From contig NZ_CP007129.1 in assembly GCF_000522985.1 (NCBI RefSeq), forward strand, positions 930,001 through 994,000: DNA of 64,000 nucleotides, given 5' to 3'. The translations under genes and the position numbers were made by a program. Position 1 is the stretch's first letter; each line of letters starts with the position of its first letter. The notes beneath the pieces were generated by a model. It did no database searches. It was not told the origin of the DNA and saw only the letters and a list, made by a program, of their open reading frames with translations. Source of the DNA: Gemmatirosa kalamazoonensis. GTDB taxonomy: Bacteria > Gemmatimonadota > Gemmatimonadetes > Gemmatimonadales > Gemmatimonadaceae. Shown here piece by piece: positions 1 to 8,588 of this stretch.

Positions 1-742
1 CGACCTCGGCGTCGTTGTGATACAGCTTCACCCAGTCCTTCGGGAACGCGTCGCAGATCCGCTTCAGGTACGGATGGCAGAACTCCAGGTAGTGCTCCTC
101 GTTCACGAAGCCGACGATGTCGTCGAGGATGAAGATCCCCTCGACCGTGTCGCCGATGACCTTGTGCTGCGCCTTGAGCCAGTCGATGACGACGCGCGTG
201 CACAGGTCGAGCAGGCGGTGCACCTCGTCGGGCTTCTCCACGAGCTCGATCATGAGGTTGCTCGTGCTGCGCACGAAGCCCGCGGTGCACATCGGGCCGC
301 GCGCCGTCACGAACGGGATGATCTCGCCCATCGCGCGGATCTTCGGCAGCGCCATCTTGTAGCGGTGCAGCGTGAGCGCGGCGAAGCCGTCCGCCTCGAC
401 CTCGTACTCGGGGAACTCGTCGATGTCCTCGAGCCGGTAGAGCGTGTGGTACTCGCTCGGCGTGTTGTTGTCCCAGAACTTGATCTTCGCGCCGAGGATC
501 GACGGCTCGGCGGCCATGCCGTACTCCATCCACCACGACGGGATCATGATCACGTCGGGGAAGTCGCGGATGACCTTCACGTTCGCGTTGAACCACGCGT
601 CCGGGTCGAGGTAGTAGTCCATGTGCGGCACGCCGACGTAGCCCGGGATCCACGGGCTGTCGACGATCATCGCCATCGGGATCTTGTCCTGCGGCTCGAG
701 TCGCGCGGCACGCTTGTACGCTTCCCACTGTTCCGGACGCAT
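1..742 (-). CDS. URO-D-fold (uroporphyrinogen decarboxylase-like) protein, cut by window edge
   Basis: About 247 residues are visible from an ATG at 742; the frame runs off the left edge, so the C-terminus is missing. Blocks such as IPMAMIVDSPWIPGY, FVTARGPMCTAGFVR and GIFILDDIVGFVNEEHYLEF fit the URO-D superfamily, which includes haem HemE and the MtaA/CmuA corrinoid methyltransferases. The gene is last in the glycan/uronate operon, 54 bp after mannonate dehydratase, so a methyl-transfer or sugar-linked role is more likely than haem synthesis. That role is inferred from context only. Confidence 0.75.
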   Translation of the reverse strand, partial: MRPEQWEAYKRAARLEPQDKIPMAMIVDSPWIPGYVGVPHMDYYLDPDAWFNANVKVIRDFPDVIMIPSWWMEYGMAAEPSILGAKIKFWDNNTPSEYHTLYRLEDIDEFPEYEVEADGFAALTLHRYKMALPKIRAMGEIIPFVTARGPMCTAGFVRSTSNLMIELVEKPDEVHRLLDLCTRVVIDWLKAQHKVIGDTVEGIFILDDIVGFVNEEHYLEFCHPYLKRICDAFPKDWVKLYHNDAEV

Positions 743-796
743 TCGGATCCTCTCAGAGTACGTGGCTGGTGGCTTTCACGTGGAGACGCGGAGACA

Positions 797-1906
797 TCAA
801 GTGGAAGCGAACACGGGAGCCAGGGCCCCGCGCTCGACGGCCTGCAGGGCGCAGCGAATGTAACCCAGGGCGTACGCCATGCCCGCGTGCCAGGGGGCGG
901 CACACGTCATCTCCGGGGTGTGGTCGGGGATCAGGACGCCGTCGTAGCCCGTGTCGTGGAGGATCTGCACGACGCGCAGCATGTCGATGTCCCCCTCGTC
1001 GACGAACACCTCCTGGTAGAGCGGCACCTTGCCGCGCACGTTGCGGAAGTGGACGTAGGCGATGCGCCCGGCCCGCGCGAACTTCTCCGTCGCCTCGTAC
1101 ACGTCGAGCGTCGCGCCGTCGGTCGGCATCTCGGACAGGGAGCCGAGGCAGAACTCCAGTGCGCTCGCGCGGCTCGGCACAAGGTCGAGCATCTTCTGGT
1201 ACTTGTCGGGGCGGTTCACGAGGCGCGCGCCGCCGCGGAGCTGGTCGGTCGGCGGATCGTCGGGGTGGAGCGCCATGCGCACGCCGCACTCCTCGGCCAC
1301 CGGCAGGATCTCGGAGAGGAACCACTCGAGCCGCTGCCAGATCTCCTCGCTGGAGATCGGCGCCACGGTCCCCTCGGGCGCGTCGGGATCGTAGACCATG
1401 TTCCACACCATGCCGTTAGGCAGCGGCGTGCTCTTGTCGATCTTCGACTCGTCGTACACGAGCGCCTTCGCGCCGCCGCGGCCGAACGGGCCCTTCGTCC
1501 ATCCCCACACGCCGGCGATGGAGAAGTTGTAGCCCATGATCGGGATGCCCGCCTTGCCGACCGCCTGGATCGTGCGCTTGAGCTGCTCCATCTGCTGTCG
1601 CTTCTTCGGGCCGTCGAGCAGCACGTCGTGCCAGTGCGACGGATCGAAGTTCTCGATCGCCTCCCACGTGAGGCCGTTCGCCTCGATGTCCTTCTTGATC
1701 GCGGCGAGGTCCTCGTACGTCCACGGCCTGTCCTGGTTCTGCGTCACGCCCCACCCGAGCCGGTTCGGGCCGCTCGCGAGCACCGGGTTCGAGCCCTTGA
1801 AGTAGTCCACGAGGTGCACGACGAGGTGCGTCACCCCCGCCTGCTTCGCGAACGCGTAGTTGTCCTGCGTGAGCAGGCTGCGGTACAGACCCAGGCCTAA
1901 CTTCAT
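797..1906 (-). CDS. uxuA: Mannonate dehydratase
   Basis: 369 residues, opening MKLGLGLYRSLLTQDNYAFA. UxuA dehydrates D-mannonate to 2-keto-3-deoxygluconate in cytoplasmic glucuronate breakdown. It is a TIM-barrel metalloenzyme; the expected conserved blocks are present (MALHPDDPP, LEFCLGSLSEM, VHFRNVRG, IPDHTPEM), which carry the metal-binding Cys/His residues. Length is close to the usual 350-390. The ATG at 1906 lies 41 bp after the SDR stop. Its place below two GH2 enzymes and SusCD says the glycan releases uronic acid. Family assignment is firm. Confidence 0.9.
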   Translation of the reverse strand: MKLGLGLYRSLLTQDNYAFAKQAGVTHLVVHLVDYFKGSNPVLASGPNRLGWGVTQNQDRPWTYEDLAAIKKDIEANGLTWEAIENFDPSHWHDVLLDGPKKRQQMEQLKRTIQAVGKAGIPIMGYNFSIAGVWGWTKGPFGRGGAKALVYDESKIDKSTPLPNGMVWNMVYDPDAPEGTVAPISSEEIWQRLEWFLSEILPVAEECGVRMALHPDDPPTDQLRGGARLVNRPDKYQKMLDLVPSRASALEFCLGSLSEMPTDGATLDVYEATEKFARAGRIAYVHFRNVRGKVPLYQEVFVDEGDIDMLRVVQILHDTGYDGVLIPDHTPEMTCAAPWHAGMAYALGYIRCALQAVERGALAPVFAST

Positions 1907-1947
1907 CGGAGGGTTGGTGAAGTGTGTGCTGCGTGGAGGTGTCGGGG

Positions 1948-2760
1948 TCAGACGCCGCTGTACGCGCTGAAGCCGCCGTCCACCGGGATGACCACGCCGG
2001 TGACGAACGACGCCGCGTCGCTGCACAGGAACACGACCGCGCCCACCAGCTCGTGCGGCTCGCCGAACCGGCCGATCGGCGTGCGGTTGACGATGGTCTT
2101 CGCGCGATCGGTGTAGCTGCCGTCGGGGTTGATGAGGACCGCGCGATTCTGCTCCGCGACGAAGAACCCCGGTGCGATCGCGTTCACGCGGAGCCCCGGC
2201 CCGCAGCGGCGCGCGAGATCCACGGCGAGCCACTTCGTCGCGTTCTCCACCGCGGCCTTCGCGACGGAGTAGCCGAGCACCCCGCTGATCGCCTGCATCG
2301 CGGCCATCGACGAGATGTTGACGATGCTGCCGTGTCGCCCGCGCGCCATCGGCTCGCCGAAGACGAGCGACGGCCCGACGGTGCCATGGAGGTTGAGGCT
2401 CACGACCTCGTCGAACGCCTCCATCGACAGCGAGAACGGCGTCGTCTTGTCGGTGCGCGCGCGCGCCACGTTGCCGCCGGCCGCGTTCAGCAGGATGTCG
2501 ACGCTCCCCCATGCGGCGAGCAGCTCGTCGCGCGCAGCGCGGAGCGACTCCTCGTCGAGCACGTCGGCGACGAGCGGCATCGCCTCCGCGCCCGCCGCGC
2601 GCAGCTCGTCGCACTTCGCCTCCGCGCGGTCGCGGCTGCGGCCGAGGATCGCGACGCGCGCGCCGGCGGCCGCGAGGCCGGTGGCCATGGTGCCACCCAG
2701 CACGCCGTAGCCGCCGGTGACGACGGCGGTGCGGCCGCTCAGGGTGAAGGTATCCAGCAT
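1948..2760 (-). CDS. SDR oxidoreductase, probable mannonate/fructuronate reductase
   Basis: 270 residues starting MLDTFTLSGRTAVVTGG. The Rossmann nucleotide site TGGYGVLGG is near residue 14, the NAAGG block, the catalytic Ser (NISSMAAMQ) and YxxxK (YSVAK) are all present, and the C-terminal VIPVDGGFSAYSGV is typical of this subgroup. It lies directly upstream of uxuA in the operon, so reduction of fructuronate to mannonate (the UxuB step done by an SDR) is the likely job. The SDR family is certain; the substrate is inferred from the neighbour. Confidence 0.85.
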   Translation of the reverse strand: MLDTFTLSGRTAVVTGGYGVLGGTMATGLAAAGARVAILGRSRDRAEAKCDELRAAGAEAMPLVADVLDEESLRAARDELLAAWGSVDILLNAAGGNVARARTDKTTPFSLSMEAFDEVVSLNLHGTVGPSLVFGEPMARGRHGSIVNISSMAAMQAISGVLGYSVAKAAVENATKWLAVDLARRCGPGLRVNAIAPGFFVAEQNRAVLINPDGSYTDRAKTIVNRTPIGRFGEPHELVGAVVFLCSDAASFVTGVVIPVDGGFSAYSGV

Positions 2761-2823
2761 CGGTCGCCTCTCAGGGTTGGAACGTGCCAAGCGTTAGGCG
2801 CGAGGAGCGAGCCGGCCGCTCGC

Positions 2824-5811
2824 TCACTGGAACGCCGTCTCGCGCAGCACCAGCCGCCGGTCGCCGCGGAACGTCAGCGCGAGATCCGGCGACGAGACCG
2901 GCGTCTCGCACCGCGCGGTGGCGTTCGCGCCGACCGGGCACACCGAGCGCGCGCCGTTCACCGTGATCTCCAGCGCCAGCGCCCGCGGCGCGGGATTCTC
3001 CACCGTCGTCACCATCGCGCGCGTGCCGTCGGGCGCGCGCAGCCACACGCGCCCCTCGCCTAACGGTCCCGCGTCCTTCGCCAGCTGCACCGAGCCCCCC
3101 GAGGTGAAGCCGTACGGCCCGAACGGCCGCCGTCCGCGGCCCACGTACTGGATCGCCGGCCGCGTGTTCCAGCCGCCGCTCGACCCCGCGAACCAGAAGC
3201 CTAGCGAATCCACGTGCACGGGGTACTGCTCGCCCAGCTCGCGCGGCACCACCGGCACGGTGTTCAGGAGGAGCCCGCTCTGGATGCCGACGACCGCGCC
3301 GCGCTCGGACGCGTAGTCGCCCCACGTCACCGTAGGCGCCACGCGCACCTGCGGCTCGTGCGGCAGGTCGCCCGCCGCGTAGCGCACGAGGTTGCGCAGG
3401 AACCGGTCGGCCACCGGATCGCGCCCCACGCGCGGCACGACGTCGAACCCGGAGACGAGTACCGACCCATCACCGACGAAGCACTCCGCGAGCGCGACGC
3501 CCTCGAGTCCGTGATCGTAGTCGGCGAGCAGCGCGACTCGGCCGAGCTCCGCGGGGCGCGTGACGGCGAGGCCGTGCGTCACCGGATAGACCGCGGGGAA
3601 GCCGGGCTTCGACTCGTCCCAGCCGGTGTGGTCGGACCAGAGGAAGAAGCGGTCGCGCGACAGCCCGTCGAACACCGGGTGCGCGGGGCGCTCGGGGTTG
3701 ATCGCCATCCCCTGCGCGAACGGCCGCCCGCCGGGGAAGACGAGCGGATGGTCGAGCGCCGACGTCTGCACGCGCAGCCCGCCGGGCAGCCACGCCGCGT
3801 CGAGCGCCGTCTGCTCCAGGATCACCGCGCGCCCGCCACGCTCGACGAACGTGCGCAGCGCCGCCGAGTCGTCCGCGAGCCGCGCGTCCCACGAGCCGGC
3901 GCCGACGACGAGCGCGTCGCGCCGCGGATCGAGCGCGCCGATCGACGTCACCGGCTGCGGCGCGAGGCCTAACGCGACGAGCGCGCGCGTCGTGCGGCCG
4001 CTCGGGTCGTAGACGCGCACGCGGCGCGCGAGCGTGCCGGTCTCACCCGCCGCACCCGCGTCGCCGCGCGCCGCGACGAACAGCCGCGTGTCGTTGCGCG
4101 AGACGGTGTCGGCGCCGCGCAGCAGCGCGCCAGCCAGCGTGTACGTGCCCGTGGGAAGCGCGGCGGGGAGCGCGACGGGGACCGCGCGGCTCGTCGCGGC
4201 GTAGTAGGCCACGTCGCCGAACGGCTGCGTGCCGCTCGCCCGCACCGTGCCCGCGCTGTCGAGCAGCGTCCAGCGCACCGCGACGCCGCGCAGCGCGCGC
4301 CCCGTGGTGTCGTCGTTCACGACGTGCGCGACGGGATGGATCGTGCTGCCCGCGTAGACGTTGGGCGTCCACGACTCCCAGCTCAGGAGCACCGGCTGAT
4401 AGCTGCGCGCATACTGCGCGACGACCGGCTTCGCGCCGAGGTCCGCGACGCCGGTGGCGCGGTGCCAGTTCGCGAACGCGATGGTGAACGGGCTGAGGCC
4501 CGAGAGAGACGGGTTGCGCTCGCGCAGCCGCCGCGTGATCTCGATCGCCTGCCCCGCCATCCACGCCTGGTACGCGAGCGCGCGCGCCGACTGCTCCGCC
4601 TCCGGCGCGTGGCCGGTCCAGTTCAGCTGCGAGTCGGGCTGCTTCGTGTCGCTCGCCAGGTTGAAGCGGCCGTCGGGCCCCGTGTAGTTGCCCGTGTTCT
4701 CGGTCAGCGTCATCGGCTGCATGGCGCTCGACCGCCAGCAGATCTTCGGATCGCGCAGCGTGTAGAAGCTGAGGAACGAGTTGTAGTACCAGCCCCAGTA
4801 CCGGTGCAGGTCGCACACGTTGCCGGCGCGCCCGAAGCCGTAGCCGGCGTTGCCGATGTAGAGTCGCGTATCGTCCCACCGCGACAGCGTGTCGTACGCG
4901 GTCTGCAGGAACGCGGTGACGGCGGCGTTGTTCTTCGACAGGTAGTGGATGTCGGGCGACGACTGCTCGTTCGACAGCGCGTAGATCACCACGCTCGGGT
5001 GGTTCGCCTGCGGCGCGACGACGGAGTCGCGGTACCAGCGGAGCGCGGCGCGCGTGTCCTTCGGGGGGCTGGTCGAGGTGCCGCCGCGCGGCGTGCCGTA
5101 GTGTCCCTGAAAGATCAGCATCCCCGCCGAATCGGCCGCGTCGAACCACGTCTGGTTCGGCTCCGTGAGGCGGATGATGTTCACGTTGTGCGCCTTCATG
5201 AAGCGCATGTACTCCAGCGCGAAGCGCGGGCTGTCGTCGAGCGAGTCGGGGAGGTTGCGGCCGGGCGGGTTGATGGCGTTGCCGCGCAGGAACACGGGGC
5301 GGCCGTTCAGCACGATGCGGCCGTTCTCCGCGCGGATGGTGCGGAACCCGAAGCGCACGAGCTGCGCGCCGGCCCCACGCGGCCCGTCGGCGTTCACCTC
5401 CGCCAGATACAGGCTCGGCGACTCGGGGCTCCACAATCTCGGACGCAGCCCATCGACGCGCTTCACGAGCTTCGCCGTGCCGGCGGAGTCGGCCAGCGTG
5501 CCTAACGTGCCCCGCCAGAGCACGGACCGGTCGGCGGTGCTCGTGATCTTCGCGATGACCGTCGCGCCCGTGAGCGCAGCTCCGTTAGGCGTGCGGACCT
5601 CGAACCGCACGCCGCTCGTGTCGGCAAACGCGAGCACGTTCATGGGCACGAGACGCTGCGCATGAACCACGGAGGAGCAACCCAACGACAACGAGAGCAA
5701 CAGCGCAGTCCTCTGCGTCCTCTGCGTCCTCTGTGGTTCATGCTCTTGAAAGGCACGAACCACAGAGGACGCAGAGGACGCAGAGGAAACCTCTTTCGTG
5801 AACTTCTTCAT
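2824..5811 (-). CDS. Secreted glycoside hydrolase family 2 protein
   Basis: 995 residues. The start at 5811 forms an ATGA overlap with the upstream GH2 gene, which fixes it. Acid/base Glu is in VVIYALSNEQSS and the likely nucleophile in PMTLTENTGN; the C-terminal half has an amidotransferase-like domain as in beta-galactosidases. The signal peptide is odd: its n-region (VSSASSASSVVRAFQ and EPQRTQRTQRT) is the translation of a perfect 31-bp inverted repeat, followed by the hydrophobic ALLLSLSLGCSSVVHAQ. No start codon lies between the hairpin and the mature protein, so the repeat must be translated for export. Beta-galactosidase or beta-glucuronidase activity cannot be separated by eye. Confidence 0.85.
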   Translation of the reverse strand: MKKFTKEVSSASSASSVVRAFQEHEPQRTQRTQRTALLLSLSLGCSSVVHAQRLVPMNVLAFADTSGVRFEVRTPNGAALTGATVIAKITSTADRSVLWRGTLGTLADSAGTAKLVKRVDGLRPRLWSPESPSLYLAEVNADGPRGAGAQLVRFGFRTIRAENGRIVLNGRPVFLRGNAINPPGRNLPDSLDDSPRFALEYMRFMKAHNVNIIRLTEPNQTWFDAADSAGMLIFQGHYGTPRGGTSTSPPKDTRAALRWYRDSVVAPQANHPSVVIYALSNEQSSPDIHYLSKNNAAVTAFLQTAYDTLSRWDDTRLYIGNAGYGFGRAGNVCDLHRYWGWYYNSFLSFYTLRDPKICWRSSAMQPMTLTENTGNYTGPDGRFNLASDTKQPDSQLNWTGHAPEAEQSARALAYQAWMAGQAIEITRRLRERNPSLSGLSPFTIAFANWHRATGVADLGAKPVVAQYARSYQPVLLSWESWTPNVYAGSTIHPVAHVVNDDTTGRALRGVAVRWTLLDSAGTVRASGTQPFGDVAYYAATSRAVPVALPAALPTGTYTLAGALLRGADTVSRNDTRLFVAARGDAGAAGETGTLARRVRVYDPSGRTTRALVALGLAPQPVTSIGALDPRRDALVVGAGSWDARLADDSAALRTFVERGGRAVILEQTALDAAWLPGGLRVQTSALDHPLVFPGGRPFAQGMAINPERPAHPVFDGLSRDRFFLWSDHTGWDESKPGFPAVYPVTHGLAVTRPAELGRVALLADYDHGLEGVALAECFVGDGSVLVSGFDVVPRVGRDPVADRFLRNLVRYAAGDLPHEPQVRVAPTVTWGDYASERGAVVGIQSGLLLNTVPVVPRELGEQYPVHVDSLGFWFAGSSGGWNTRPAIQYVGRGRRPFGPYGFTSGGSVQLAKDAGPLGEGRVWLRAPDGTRAMVTTVENPAPRALALEITVNGARSVCPVGANATARCETPVSSPDLALTFRGDRRLVLRETAFQ
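5709..5787. repeat. Family A hairpin inside a signal peptide
   Basis: Perfect 31-bp inverted repeat, arms 5709-5739 and 5757-5787, built from a 9-bp unit (GAGGACGCA). It lies wholly within the first 35 codons of the GH2 gene starting at 5811. The same sequence family occurs between genes at 45490-45658, 55396-55529, 58231-58410 and 63594-63678. Confidence 0.9.
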
Positions 5812-8588
5812 TTCCGTCGAATCCGGATGGCGTTCAACACGGCCTGACCCGCGATGGGCCTGAACGTCACGACGACGCCCGACCCGTTCGTCGCCGAGAC
5901 CTCGGTGGTGATCGGGCGGGCAGGTGCGACGTTGCGGCGCGTGGCGAGGTCGAGTCGCTCGACGAGCGTGCGGCCATTCACCGCGACGCCGAAGGCGTGC
6001 GCGCCCGGCGCCTCGCCCGGCGGCAGCGCCCCGCCCGCGGCGCCCGCTCCCTGCGCGCCGCCCGGCTCGGCGAACCGCAGCTCCAGCTCGTAGTCGCCGT
6101 CGGGCACGTCGAAGCGGTACGCGTCGAGCCCCGCGCGGTACGTGACGTAGAGCGGCGTCTGCTTCGTGTCGGTGATCACGATCTCGCGCGCCATGAGCGC
6201 CGCCTTGCCGCCGACGTAGCCGAAGCTCCCCGGCGCGTACGCGCGGTCCTCGAGCCACACCGGGCCCGTGTCGTCGAAGTACTGCGCGTTGGAGCCCACG
6301 TTCACCGCGATCTCGCGCCACGTCGTGTCGCGCAGCGCGCGCGGCACCACGTCCATGCGGATCACGAGGCGGTCGACCACCTTGCCCGCGCGCGCCTCGA
6401 TCACGTTGTCGCCGGCCGCGAACGGCACCTGCCAGCTCGCCTTCGTGACGTCGTCCGGCGCGCGGGTGCCCAACGACTTTCCGTTCACGAGCAGCTCCAC
6501 CGGACCCGCGTTCGAGTACACGTCCACCGGCTGCGTCACCGTGCGCGCGCCGGTCGAGTCGATGCCGGCGCGGTGGCGCCAGTCGCGGCTCGCGACGTAC
6601 ACCATCGGCGTCGGGTTCCAGTTCGCCTTGTAGAGGTAGTAGACGTCCTTCGGCTGCCGGTCGAACGTGAGCAGCCCTTTCTTGTTCATGTTCGGCGTCG
6701 ACTCGCCGATGTGCGGCTGCGCGAAGTCGAACTCGTTCCACACCGCGGTGCCGGCGAGCCACGGCCGCGCGCGCGCCTGACGCAGGTAGCTCTCGTGGTA
6801 CAGGCGATGATACGCGCCCGAGTGGTCGAAGCGCTCGGGCACCACCGCGTTCAGCCGCAGCTCGCTCCCCGACCCGTACTCGCTCACGACGATCGCCTGG
6901 CTCGGGCTCTTCGCGTGGCGCCGGTCGAGCGTGGGACCGAACTCGTCGAGCGTGCCGGAGTACCAGCCGTTGTACAGGTTGAGCCCGAGGATCTGCGTGA
7001 TCGCCGCGACGCCGCTCTCGTCGTACGACGTCGCGCCGTGGATCGCCATCGTCGTGAAGCGCGACGGATCCTCGGCGCGGGCCACGGCGTCCATGCCGTG
7101 CGCGAAGTCGCGCACCTCGCGCATGTACGTCGTGTCGCTCTGCCGACCGATGCGCTCACCGGCCTCGCTCCACAGAAACACCTCGTTCATGATCCCCCAC
7201 GTCACCACGGACGGGTGGTTGCGGTGCTGGCGGATCATCTCCCGCAGCATGGTCTGCGCGTTGCGCGTGAACTCCGAGTCGACGGTGATGTGGTTCACCA
7301 CCGGTACCTCCTCCCAGATCAGGAGGCCGAGCCGGTCGGCGGCGTCGAGCACCGCGGGGTCCTGCGGGTAGTGCGCGAGCCGCAGGAAGTTCGCGCCCAT
7401 CGTCTTGATGATCTCCAGGTCGCGCACGTGCTGCGTGTTGGAGAGCGCCGAGCCGAGCCCCGCGTAGTCCTGGTGACGGTTCGTGCCGCGCAGGAACGTC
7501 TTCTTCCCGTTCAGGAAGAACCCGTCGGGCCCGAACCGGAACCAGCGGAAGCCGAGCGGGCTCGTGACGCGGTCGGCGAGTCGCGCGCCGTCGTAGACGT
7601 CGGTGTACACCGCGTACAGGTACGGGTCGTCGGGCGACCAGAGGTGCGGACGCGCGACCGGCGGGAGCGCCGTGTCGAATCCCGCGCTCGCGTTGGGCGC
7701 CGCCGTCACGCTCGTCTCGCCGCGCGCCACCTCGCGCCCCGCGGCGTCGAGCACGGTGCTCACGACGCGGAGCTGCCGCGCCGGCGCGCCGTCGTTCGTC
7801 ACCGCGCCGCGCACGCGCACCGTGCCCCGCTCCGCCGACACCTCGGGCGTCGTCACCGCCACGCCGCTCGAGCCGAGGTCGCTCGTGGTGACGTGCACCG
7901 GGTCGGTCGCGACGAGCCACACGTCGCGGTAGATGCCGCCGTACAGCGCGAAGCCCACCGACAGCGGCGGGATCATCGGGTCGTGCGAGTTGTCGACCTC
8001 CACCGCGACCAGGTTGTCCGCGCCGAACCGCGCGTGGCGCGTGAAGTCGACGGTGAACGCCGTGTACCCGCCCTTGTGCTGCCCGACGAACGCGCCGTTC
8101 ACGTACACGCGCGCCACCTGGTTCGCGCCCTCGAAGTGCAGCAGCAGCCGGCGTCCGCGGAGCGAGTCGGCGAGGGTGAAGTGCTTGCGGTACCAGCTCG
8201 CCCCGCGGCGATAGCTCTCGACGTCGTCGAACGGGTCGGTCGCGTTCCACGTGTGCGGCACGTTCACGCGCTGCCATCCCGCGTCCGACAGCCACGCCTT
8301 CTCGGCGAACTCCACGCCGTCCGGCAGGAAGCGCCAGTCGTCGTTCAGCGTGTAGCGCACGCGCGGGTCGGGCTGCGACGCGGCGACCGCGGGGACGAGG
8401 ATGCAGAGCGCCGCGAGCAGCGAGCGGAGGCGCGCCGTGGCGGAGCTCCACGTACGAGGTCTCGAAGGACTGAAGAAGGACTGAAGAAGGACTGAAGAAG
8501 GACAACGACGGGTGTTCTTGCAGTCGTCCTTCTTCAGTCCCTCTTCAGTCCCACCAGAAATTCGTACGTGGAGTCGTCCCACGGTCAT
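5808..8588 (-). CDS. Secreted glycoside hydrolase family 2 protein with malectin-like C-terminus
   Basis: 926 residues; start at 8588 overlaps the DUF4838 stop as ATGA. The GH2 sugar-binding, Ig-like and TIM-barrel parts are in order (LNDDWRFLPDGVEF, VPHTWNATDPF). Acid/base Glu is in VVTWGIMNEVF, nucleophile in IVVSEYGSGSE. The last 150 residues (YELELRFAEP, FGVAVNGRTLVERLDL) look like a malectin carbohydrate-binding domain. The signal-peptide hydrophobic core is RSLLAALCILVPAVAA; before it lie about 50 residues encoded by a nested hairpin, with no alternative start codon in frame. Probably acts with its downstream partner on the same periplasmic or outer-surface substrate. Confidence 0.88.
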   Translation of the reverse strand: MTVGRLHVRISGGTEEGLKKDDCKNTRRCPSSVLLQSFFSPSRPRTWSSATARLRSLLAALCILVPAVAASQPDPRVRYTLNDDWRFLPDGVEFAEKAWLSDAGWQRVNVPHTWNATDPFDDVESYRRGASWYRKHFTLADSLRGRRLLLHFEGANQVARVYVNGAFVGQHKGGYTAFTVDFTRHARFGADNLVAVEVDNSHDPMIPPLSVGFALYGGIYRDVWLVATDPVHVTTSDLGSSGVAVTTPEVSAERGTVRVRGAVTNDGAPARQLRVVSTVLDAAGREVARGETSVTAAPNASAGFDTALPPVARPHLWSPDDPYLYAVYTDVYDGARLADRVTSPLGFRWFRFGPDGFFLNGKKTFLRGTNRHQDYAGLGSALSNTQHVRDLEIIKTMGANFLRLAHYPQDPAVLDAADRLGLLIWEEVPVVNHITVDSEFTRNAQTMLREMIRQHRNHPSVVTWGIMNEVFLWSEAGERIGRQSDTTYMREVRDFAHGMDAVARAEDPSRFTTMAIHGATSYDESGVAAITQILGLNLYNGWYSGTLDEFGPTLDRRHAKSPSQAIVVSEYGSGSELRLNAVVPERFDHSGAYHRLYHESYLRQARARPWLAGTAVWNEFDFAQPHIGESTPNMNKKGLLTFDRQPKDVYYLYKANWNPTPMVYVASRDWRHRAGIDSTGARTVTQPVDVYSNAGPVELLVNGKSLGTRAPDDVTKASWQVPFAAGDNVIEARAGKVVDRLVIRMDVVPRALRDTTWREIAVNVGSNAQYFDDTGPVWLEDRAYAPGSFGYVGGKAALMAREIVITDTKQTPLYVTYRAGLDAYRFDVPDGDYELELRFAEPGGAQGAGAAGGALPPGEAPGAHAFGVAVNGRTLVERLDLATRRNVAPARPITTEVSATNGSGVVVTFRPIAGQAVLNAIRIRRK
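8446..8573. repeat. Family D nested hairpin inside a signal peptide
   Basis: Outer 12-bp arms CTCCACGTACGA (8446-8457) and its complement (8562-8573) enclose inner arms made of an 11-bp tandem unit (GGACTGAAGAA). It is translated as the n-region of the GH2 protein starting at 8588. Confidence 0.85.

Noticed and set aside
17-1900. A 627-codon open frame on the plus strand
   Set aside because: Its Val/Arg/Asp/His-rich translation is the typical antisense shadow of GC-rich genes; the minus strand here encodes URO-D and mannonate dehydratase.
5997-8495. An 832-codon plus-strand open frame
   Set aside because: Antisense shadow of the GH2 gene, which has clear catalytic motifs on the minus strand.
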